NCBI GenBank assembly: GCA_045628945.1
Contig: JAZQQG010000017.1
Span: 1 to 38,962 of the forward strand
From: RGIG4034 sp045628945
GTDB taxonomy: Bacteria; Bacillota; Clostridia; Lachnospirales; Lachnospiraceae
Direction of reading: 5' to 3'
DNA length: 38,962 nt
The notes under the pieces were generated by a model. The model ran no database searches. It was given only the letters and a program-made list of their open reading frames with translations, and had not been told where the DNA came from. The translations under genes were made by a program, and so were the position numbers. Positions within the stretch are counted from its first letter, which is position 1. Every line of letters starts with the position of its first letter. Shown here piece after piece: positions 33,209-38,962 of the stretch.

Positions 33209-33237
33209 ATTGTACTCACTTTATGCTTTTTTGACAA
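33209..33237 (-). promoter_or_regulatory. promoter of comEA-comEC
   Basis: TTGTCA (33232-33237), 17 bases, TACAAT (33209-33214). A start seven bases on falls at about 33202, the A of an in-frame ATG. It separates comEA from the upstream arginine operon. Confidence 0.75.
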
Positions 33238-33261
33238 GAGGAAAGACCGCTTCCCTACGAA

Positions 33262-34812
33262 TTACTCTTCGTAATCGTATTCTTCGTCCGCTTCCTTCTC
33301 CTTCTCCGGCATCACGATGTAGGTTTCCTCCACCGGCGCTCCCGTAATCTGAAGCTTCATCTCCTCCGAAAGAGCTTTCAGCAACAGGTTTACGTCGGCT
33401 CCAAGCCAGGCCTTCGTAAAACACAGCTCCATCTCAACCCAATAATTCGTTGTCGCCAACAGCTTCGGCATCGGAACGGAGGTTGCATACACATCCACGA
33501 AGGTCTTAATGGCATCGTACTTATACTCCGCGTCCATATGGGAAGGAATCTTTCCGGTTCGACCGTAGAGACTGCCGGAATCATAATAGGTCAGGTAGGT
33601 AGCCAGTTCATTCGCCGCTGCATCGTGCTCGGAATAACCGTTCACACATACACAGTAGGTCGTGGAAAACGCACGGGATTTCAATTTCTCGGAGACATCC
33701 GGCACCGCTGCCACTTCATAATCATAGAGGAAACTACCGTCCGCCCTCGCCTGCTCCAGCTTCTCGATGGCATCGGAGGTTACCAGCGTATAGACCGTCT
33801 TGCCTTCGATAAAATCCTTAAGCACCGTCTCATAGTCCACCGTCGCCGCGTCAATGGAAAAGAATTCGTTTAAGCTCTGATACTCCGAAAGGCATTCAAT
33901 CGCCTGCTCATTGTAGAGATCCACAATCGATGAATCGTCACCGGTATCGCCGCCTAAGCTTGCGTAATTGCCGACAAAAAAGTAATTGTAGAAGATATCC
34001 GTTACATCCCAGCTAAGGACCGCCTCAACGTTCTCCGGAGCATCATAAACATCCGCAAATGCCTTGATTTCTTCAATCGACTTCGGAATAACGCTCTCGT
34101 AACGTTCCTGCAACTGTGCCAAAAGCTCCGGCTCATACTCACCGTTCGGGTCGAAATCCGGAATGTCCACGAAGCCCTGTGACATCGCCTCTTGCTCTAA
34201 CCACGCTTCCAGTTCTTCCTCGGTCATGTTCTCAATGTCTACATCCTCATCCGAAACACCGCTTTCCGCAATGATTTTTTCCTTCATGATGAGTTTATAA
34301 ACGTAGTTGTACAGATAGGTACGGTTCATGAGCAGAACCGTCGTCTCAAAATACATCGGATATGCGACATACTTTCCCTCAAAGGTCACGGAATCCAACG
34401 CCGCCTTCGTGAAATTGAAGGAATTTAAGATTCGCTCCTCATCCTTCACTTCCTCGGTCAGTCCCGCCAGATAGGCCTTGGAAAGGGAATCATTCCCGAT
34501 AATATAAAGGTCCGGAATCGCCGACGCCTTGCCCCGTACCGATGCATCATTCAGATCCTTAATGAAGTCGGTGGAAGACACCAGAACGGGATTCACTCTC
34601 ACATCCGTTGCCTCATAGAAATTGAGGGCGGCAGAGTTGATATAATCCGTCAGGGACTCATCTTCATACCATAGATTAATTGTTGTTTTTTTCGATAAAC
34701 GAATCTCGTCCTTCTTCGTAAGTGAGGTGAATTCGCGCATCCCGACCGTAAGGGTGATTACGGCGAAAACCACTACGCAAGCCAACGAGATGAGTCGTTT
34801 GGTATAACTCAT
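33262..34812 (-). CDS. Sugar-type solute-binding protein, membrane-anchored, 516 aa
   Basis: A hydrophobic N-terminal segment (about 7-24) with no convincing lipobox suggests an uncleaved anchor or signal peptide. Residues ~45-480 fit family-1 extracellular binding proteins (INLWYEDESLTDYINSAALNF, IPDLYIIGNDSLSKAYLAGL, YVAYPMYFETTVLLMNRTYLY, TGKIPSHMDAEY). An acidic insertion at ~195-235 and an acidic tail of EKEKEADEEYDYEE are extra. It overlaps argD by four bases (ATGA) and is the last gene of the arginine operon, yet looks like a sugar receptor with no permease beside it. It may be an orphan receptor or a sensor partner. Function not known. Confidence 0.78.
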   Translation of the reverse strand: MSYTKRLISLACVVVFAVITLTVGMREFTSLTKKDEIRLSKKTTINLWYEDESLTDYINSAALNFYEATDVRVNPVLVSSTDFIKDLNDASVRGKASAIPDLYIIGNDSLSKAYLAGLTEEVKDEERILNSFNFTKAALDSVTFEGKYVAYPMYFETTVLLMNRTYLYNYVYKLIMKEKIIAESGVSDEDVDIENMTEEELEAWLEQEAMSQGFVDIPDFDPNGEYEPELLAQLQERYESVIPKSIEEIKAFADVYDAPENVEAVLSWDVTDIFYNYFFVGNYASLGGDTGDDSSIVDLYNEQAIECLSEYQSLNEFFSIDAATVDYETVLKDFIEGKTVYTLVTSDAIEKLEQARADGSFLYDYEVAAVPDVSEKLKSRAFSTTYCVCVNGYSEHDAAANELATYLTYYDSGSLYGRTGKIPSHMDAEYKYDAIKTFVDVYATSVPMPKLLATTNYWVEMELCFTKAWLGADVNLLLKALSEEMKLQITGAPVEETYIVMPEKEKEADEEYDYEE

Positions 34813-35996
34813 ATAGCCTCCGATAAAATAGCAATCATCTGATCCACATAACGAGGAGTCACTACAAGGGGCGGAATGAAACGGATAATATTGGCGCCGG
34901 CATTAATCAGCACCAAACCGTTCTCCAATGCCTTATTGATAATCGGTCCCACGGGACGGTCGAATTCCAATCCCTGCAAAAGACCATAGCCACGGTGCTC
35001 CTTAATGCAATCGAAACGCTCCATCAGTTCATCCAGACGCTGGTACATGTAGTTACCGACCTCTACGACATTCTCCAGAATGTTCTTTTCCTCGAACTGA
35101 CGAAGAACCTCAACGATTGCCGCGCAGGCAAGTGGATTGCCGCCATAGGTGGTTCCGTGATCACCGCTGGTTAAGGAATGCTGTCCCACCTTCTCGGTCA
35201 TCAAAAAAGCTCCCACCGGAACACCACAACCAAGTGCCTTTGCCGTAGTCATAATATCCGGCTTCACACCATAGCGCTGCCATGCATACATGGTACCCGT
35301 TCTTCCGACGCCACACTGAATCTCATCGAGAATGAGAAGGATGTCCTTTTCGTCGCACAGCGCACGTACGCCCTTTAAGAATTCCTCCGTGGCTGGACGG
35401 ATACCGCCCTCGCCCTGTACCGTCTCTAAAATAATGGCGCAGGTCTTATCGGTAATCTGTGCCTTCACGGAATCTAAATTGTTCATTTCCGCAAATTTAA
35501 TATGTCCGATCATCGGCTCAAAAGCCTCACGATACTTCGGATTGCCGGTAACGGACAATGCACCGAAGGTACGTCCGTGGAAGGAATGCTCCATAGCGAT
35601 AATCTCGTGATCGGTGGAACCGTCCTTCAGATAGGCATACTTTCTTGCAGCCTTCAGGGCACCCTCTACCGCCTCCGCACCGGAGTTGGTAAAAAAGACA
35701 CGGTCCATGCCGGATACTTTTTTGATTGCCTTGGCCGCCTCGATTGCGGGAACATTGTAGAAATAGTTCGATGTATGAATCACCTTGTCAATCTGAGCCT
35801 TCAACGCATCGTTGTATTCCTTGTTGTTATAGCCTAACGCAAATACCGCAATGCCGGAGCAGAAATCCAGATACTCTTTTCCCTCGGTGTCATACAGATA
35901 CATGCCGTCTCCGTGGTCAAAAACCACCTGGAAACGATTATAGGTATGAAGAAGCGCTGCCTCAGCCTCTTCAATGTAATTCGTCATCTGACTCAT
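34809..35996 (-). CDS. argD: Acetylornithine aminotransferase, 395 aa
   Basis: Class-III PLP aminotransferase with FFTNSGAEAVEGALKAAR, MEHSFHGRTFGALSVTG, LILDEIQCGVGRTG and the PLP-binding Lys253 in TTAKALGCG. It converts N-acetylglutamate semialdehyde to N-acetylornithine. The neighbours argB (12 nt upstream) and argJ make the acetylornithine assignment safer than ornithine or GABA aminotransferase. A good site precedes the ATG. It overlaps the following solute-binding protein by four bases. Confidence 0.93.
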   Translation of the reverse strand: MSQMTNYIEEAEAALLHTYNRFQVVFDHGDGMYLYDTEGKEYLDFCSGIAVFALGYNNKEYNDALKAQIDKVIHTSNYFYNVPAIEAAKAIKKVSGMDRVFFTNSGAEAVEGALKAARKYAYLKDGSTDHEIIAMEHSFHGRTFGALSVTGNPKYREAFEPMIGHIKFAEMNNLDSVKAQITDKTCAIILETVQGEGGIRPATEEFLKGVRALCDEKDILLILDEIQCGVGRTGTMYAWQRYGVKPDIMTTAKALGCGVPVGAFLMTEKVGQHSLTSGDHGTTYGGNPLACAAIVEVLRQFEEKNILENVVEVGNYMYQRLDELMERFDCIKEHRGYGLLQGLEFDRPVGPIINKALENGLVLINAGANIIRFIPPLVVTPRYVDQMIAILSEAI

Positions 35997-36008
35997 AGTT
36001 TTTCCTTT

Positions 36009-36908
36009 CTACTCTTGCGGTACGGAAAGATCGTCATCACCCAAAATTGCGGTCCCGATACCGTTGTTGGTGAAAATCTCCAGTAACAGACAGTGCAGAA
36101 TGCGACCGTCCAGAATATGTACACGATGAACACCGTTGCGAATTGCGTCGGTACAGTTGTTTAACTTCGGGAGCATACCGCCGCCGATAAAACCGTCGTT
36201 AATCAGCGCATCTGCCTGAGAAGCGGACAATCTCGAGATGAAGGAGGACTTATCGTTGATGTCCTTGTACAGTCCCTCGATATCCGTTAAAAAGACCAGT
36301 TTGTCTGCACCGACTGCCTTGGCAACTGCGCAAGCCGCATCGTCTGCGTTAATGTTGTAGGTCTGGAAATCCTTATCCAGGCCGATCGGAGCTACGATTG
36401 GAAGGAAATCCTTATCAATCAAGTCCAAAAGAATCTTGGAATTCACTTCGGTGATGTTGCCTACAAAGCCGATATCCTGACCGTTGGAATACTTCTTTTC
36501 AACCGTTAACAGACCGCCGTCTTTTCCGCTGATTCCTACCGCCTTAACGCCCAGCTCGCCAACCATGGACACCAGACGCTTATTCACCTTGTTCAGGACC
36601 ATCTCGGCAATCTCCATGGTCTCCGCATCCGTCACACGAAGTCCGTTGATGAATTCTGCTTTTTTACCGACCTTCTCCACCCAACGGCTGATTTCCTTTC
36701 CGCCGCCGTGAACGATAATCGGCTTAAAGCCTACGAGTTTCAGCAGAGTAACATCCTTAATAACGTTGCGCTGGAGATTCTCATCTGCCATAGCGCTTCC
36801 GCCGTATTTTACCACAATAATCTTACGGTTAAATTTCTGAATATAGGGAAGAGCCTCTACTAAGACCTCTGCCTTGGCCAAAAGCTGATCCATTTCTTCC
36901 TTCATCAT
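36009..36908 (-). CDS. argB: N-acetylglutamate kinase, 299 aa
   Basis: Amino-acid kinase with VVKYGGSAM (near 32-40), PIIVHGGGKEISRW, GKDGGLLTVEKK and NINADDAACAVAKAVGADKLVFLTDIEG. It phosphorylates N-acetylglutamate, the controlled step of many arginine pathways. The N-terminal extension of about 25 residues (LAKAEVLVEALPYIQKFNRK) is the type found in arginine-inhibited hexameric ArgB. Two ATGs occur in tandem at the start; AAGGAGAT lies seven bases before the first. It follows argJ after 59 nt. Confidence 0.94.
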   Translation of the reverse strand: MMKEEMDQLLAKAEVLVEALPYIQKFNRKIIVVKYGGSAMADENLQRNVIKDVTLLKLVGFKPIIVHGGGKEISRWVEKVGKKAEFINGLRVTDAETMEIAEMVLNKVNKRLVSMVGELGVKAVGISGKDGGLLTVEKKYSNGQDIGFVGNITEVNSKILLDLIDKDFLPIVAPIGLDKDFQTYNINADDAACAVAKAVGADKLVFLTDIEGLYKDINDKSSFISRLSASQADALINDGFIGGGMLPKLNNCTDAIRNGVHRVHILDGRILHCLLLEIFTNNGIGTAILGDDDLSVPQE

Positions 36909-36967
36909 AATCTTATCTCCTTACTGACGGCAATCCGCGCTCCGTGAAGCGAAAATTGCATTCTTTT

Positions 36968-38191
36968 TTATGAGCGGTAATCCGCATTAATCTTCACATA
37001 ATCATAGGTCAGATCGCAACCCCAGGCGGTAGCGGACTCGCTTCCCTCCTTCAGGTCGCAGATCACCGTTACTTCCTTTTCGCTTAAGATCTTGGTTGCC
37101 TCCTCTTCGCTGTAGAAAGAATCCAAACCATCCTTGCAAATAAGAATTTTGCCGGCAGCACTCTCATAATAGAGATCGACCTTCGTCGGATCGAACTGTG
37201 CTCCGGAGTAACCAAGTGCGCACATGATACGTCCCCAATTGGAGTCGTGTCCGTAGATTGCCGCTTTGGTAAGGCTGGAGCAGATGACCGACTTGGCCAT
37301 TACCTTGGCCTTATCGTGAGACTCTGCATGAATGACCTTGACCTCCAGAAGGGCACTGGCGCCCTCACCGTCTGCCGCCATCATTCGTGCAAGAGTTGCA
37401 TTCACATAGTGAAGTGCCTCCACAAAAGCGTCATAATCGGCACCCTCCGCCGTAATCTCTGCGTTGCCGGCAAGACCGTTTGCCATGCATAACAGGGTAT
37501 CGTTCGTCGAAGTATCTCCATCTACGGAAATCATATTGAAGGTCTCCTTCACATCGGCGCGAAGTGCTTTGGTCAACATCTCCTTGCTTATGCAGGCATC
37601 CGTCGTAATAAAGCCTAACATCGTGCACATATTCGGATGAATCATGCCGGAGCCCTTCGTCATACCGCCGACGGTCACTTCCTTGCCACCGATCATCACC
37701 TTGCATGCCGCCTGTTTCGAATGGGTATCCGTCGTCATAATTGCCTCTGCCGCAAGACTTCCTGCCTCAAGGCCGGGCTTTTTTGCCTCTACCAGAAGCT
37801 TAACACCCGCAACAATCTTCTCAATCTCAATCTGACGTCCGATGACACCGGTGGAGCATACAAATACGCTGTCCGCAGGAATGCCGAGAAGATCGGATAC
37901 TGCCTGTGCCGTCTTCTTGCAAGCTACCATTCCGGCCTCTCCGGTACAAGCATTGGCAATACCGGAATTCACAACAACCGCCTGACCGTAAGCGGAATTC
38001 TCTACCACATTCTTATCCCATACCACGGGAGCCGCCTTCACAACGTTTGTCGTAAAGGTACCTGCACAGACACAGGGAACGGTACTGTATACCATTGCCA
38101 TGTCCTTACGATTCTTATATTTGATTGCCGCCTCTACACCGGCAGCCTCGAAGCCCTGTGCGGCGGTAACGCCACCTTCGATGATCTCCAT
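36968..38191 (-). CDS. argJ: Glutamate N-acetyltransferase / N-acetylornithine acetyltransferase, 407 aa
   Basis: Length and motifs match ArgJ: VPCVCAGTFTTNVVKAAPV, VNSGIANACTGEAG, CSTGVIG and the self-cleavage site KGSGMIHPNMCTMLGF with Thr190 as the new N-terminal nucleophile. The residue before it is Cys189 where Ala is common. ArgJ moves the acetyl group from N-acetylornithine to glutamate. No argA-like start activity beyond the adjacent GNAT is seen, and argC is not in the window. Second gene of the operon, 18 nt after the GNAT gene. Confidence 0.94.
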   Translation of the reverse strand: MEIIEGGVTAAQGFEAAGVEAAIKYKNRKDMAMVYSTVPCVCAGTFTTNVVKAAPVVWDKNVVENSAYGQAVVVNSGIANACTGEAGMVACKKTAQAVSDLLGIPADSVFVCSTGVIGRQIEIEKIVAGVKLLVEAKKPGLEAGSLAAEAIMTTDTHSKQAACKVMIGGKEVTVGGMTKGSGMIHPNMCTMLGFITTDACISKEMLTKALRADVKETFNMISVDGDTSTNDTLLCMANGLAGNAEITAEGADYDAFVEALHYVNATLARMMAADGEGASALLEVKVIHAESHDKAKVMAKSVICSSLTKAAIYGHDSNWGRIMCALGYSGAQFDPTKVDLYYESAAGKILICKDGLDSFYSEEEATKILSEKEVTVICDLKEGSESATAWGCDLTYDYVKINADYRS

Positions 38192-38209
38192 GTTCTTTTC
38201 CTCCAGAAT

Positions 38210-38656
38210 CTATTCATTAAACTTGATAATGTTGTTGTCATTCAGTACAAAATCATAGTAGTTCAAATCTTCACGCTTGGTCCATCCGATGCAGTTCCAG
38301 AAGGCATTGCCGATATCGTTGACCGAAAAAGCAATCAGAGACACCTTGTTGATGCCCTCCTCCTGAAGACGCTTCATGCAGAACGTAACCATCTGCTTTC
38401 CGATACCGCGTCGTCGGAATTCCTCCTTCACGCATACATGGTACAAACAACCACGTCGGCCGTCATGTCCGCAAAGAATCGCACCTACGATTTCGCCCTC
38501 CTCTTCGCACACTACACTGATTCCGGGATTACGAAGCAGAAATCTTGCCACGCCTTCCCTGCTGTCATCAATGCTTCGAATTGCGAAGCCGCGAATCGAC
38601 ATCCATAACTTTTTTACCAGTTCATAATCCGCTAATTCCATTGCGCGAATCTGCAT
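38210..38656 (-). CDS. GNAT-family N-acetyltransferase, 148 aa
   Basis: Single GNAT domain: N-terminal MQIRAMELADYELVKKLW, the central EEGEIVGAILCGHDGRRGCLYHVCV strands, the acetyl-CoA loop RRRGIGKQMV (about 89-98) and the NDIGNAFWNCIGW end. I start at ATG 38656 behind GGAGG; an upstream in-frame ATG at 38698 has no site. Substrate is unknown. As first gene of the arginine operon it could supply N-acetylglutamate (ArgA-like), but general GNATs such as RimI-like enzymes look the same at this level. Confidence 0.82.
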   Translation of the reverse strand: MQIRAMELADYELVKKLWMSIRGFAIRSIDDSREGVARFLLRNPGISVVCEEEGEIVGAILCGHDGRRGCLYHVCVKEEFRRRGIGKQMVTFCMKRLQEEGINKVSLIAFSVNDIGNAFWNCIGWTKREDLNYYDFVLNDNNIIKFNE

Positions 38657-38706
38657 AATCAACCTCCGTTGGGCACCGAGTAGGACAGAGTAGCCCAATC
38701 TTTCTT

Positions 38707-38735
38707 ATTATAAGTCAACAAATTGCTTTTTTCAA
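38707..38735 (-). promoter_or_regulatory. promoter of the arginine operon
   Basis: TTGAAA (38730-38735), 17 bases, TATAAT (38707-38712) on the minus strand, about 50 bases before the GNAT start. No clear ARG-box palindrome was seen next to it. Confidence 0.8.
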
Positions 38736-38801
38736 CCTGCAACCGTGTGTGGGAAGTGCATTTTCCACGCAGAATACATGTCGTTGGATAGTGTTTTCTC
38801 T

Positions 38802-38952
38802 GGGTGGAGTGCGGTGGAACCGTTCGCGGGGAAGCTTCCGCCGATTTCCGCTCGTCACGTTACATAAGGCACCGGCTCCTTCGTCGCCGAACGGTGCCTA
38901 AGGAACGACGGCGAAAAACGCCCCGGCGAACCGATTCCACCCTACTCCGCCC
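38802..38952. repeat. GC-rich long imperfect inverted repeat, possible structured RNA or small mobile element
   Basis: The arm at 38802-38831 (GGGTGGAGTGCGGTGGAA then CCGTTCGCGGGG) is matched in inverted form by 38921-38952, with about 27 of 31 positions paired and two single-base gaps. Inside, GGCACCG (38869-38875) and CGGTGCC (38892-38898) form a further stem. No convincing protein-coding frame was seen, and the 38657-38962 gap shows no other gene. The element may continue past the window edge. Confidence 0.5.
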
Positions 38953-38962
38953 CCAATCCTGG

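Noticed and set aside
33225..33261. Terminator between the arginine operon and comEA
   Set aside because: A GGGAAG/CTTTCC pairing near 33240-33258 is short, includes a G-T pair and has no T-run, so it was not called.
36940..36956. Small CGCT/AGCG stem between argJ and argB
   Set aside because: Four base pairs only; too weak to claim a role.
37637..38608. Long plus-strand frame of 323 codons
   Set aside because: It is antisense to argJ and the GNAT gene, has no ribosome site, and its product is His/Arg/Cys-rich with no family resemblance.
1..38962. CRISPR array, tRNA, rRNA or insertion sequence
   Set aside because: No short direct repeats with regular spacers, no tRNA-like cloverleaf noticed between genes, and no transposase or integrase motifs.

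Overview
The window looks like a chromosomal segment of a Gram-positive, flagellated, saccharolytic Clostridia member, most likely Lachnospiraceae (Roseburia-like). This is inferred from strong AGGAGG-type ribosome sites, lipobox signal peptides, sigma-A promoters of TTGAAA/TATAAT type, flagellin/FlaG genes, DUF624 proteins beside sugar ABC transporters, and a mannan locus built like those known in Roseburia. No rRNA, tRNA, CRISPR array, transposase, phage gene or replication origin was seen.

Region 1 (about 1-23.8 kb, all minus strand) is a beta-mannan/galactomannan utilisation locus. A promoter at about 23.86 kb serves a GH2 beta-mannosidase and a GH36 alpha-galactosidase, ending at a terminator near 18.86 kb. 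From 18.72 kb down runs a long, tightly packed transcription unit: secreted GH26 mannanase with CBM35-like domain, DUF624, a 1003-residue binding-protein fusion, two permeases, an NHL/TPR membrane protein, a YIP1-like membrane protein, a DUF5696 membrane-anchored protein, a second permease pair, a lipoprotein with three nearly identical 138-139-residue repeats, a lipoprotein solute-binding protein and a second DUF624. A terminator-like hairpin then separates a GH130 mannoside phosphorylase that leaves the window. The logic is: mannan cut outside, mannooligosaccharides bound and imported by two ABC importers lacking their own ATPase, and galactose and mannose units removed inside by GH36, GH2, GH130 and an epimerase.

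Region 2 (23.97-26.67 kb, plus strand) is a divergent three-gene operon: a ROK sugar kinase, a small divergent FMN-type alpha-hydroxyacid dehydrogenase-like TIM barrel, and a xylose-isomerase-like TIM barrel. It meets the opposite operon at a shared terminator.

Region 3 (26.74-29.27 kb, minus) is an operon of flaG, a short flagellin-like protein lacking the usual N-terminal end, and an AGE-family (cellobiose/mannobiose 2-epimerase) gene.

Region 4 (29.35-33.2 kb, minus) holds housekeeping/competence genes comEA, comEC and holA. The comEA start lies in a 15-bp perfect inverted repeat directly downstream of a good promoter.

Region 5 (33.26-38.66 kb, minus) is an arginine biosynthesis operon: GNAT acetyltransferase, argJ, argB, argD, with an unexpected sugar-type solute-binding protein as last gene. 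The right edge (38.80-38.95 kb) contains a GC-rich, roughly 150-bp imperfect inverted repeat without an evident gene.

The least explained parts are the DUF5696/NHL/YIP1 cassette, the triple-repeat lipoprotein, the divergent FMN-enzyme cassette, the comEA leader hairpin and the terminal inverted repeat.
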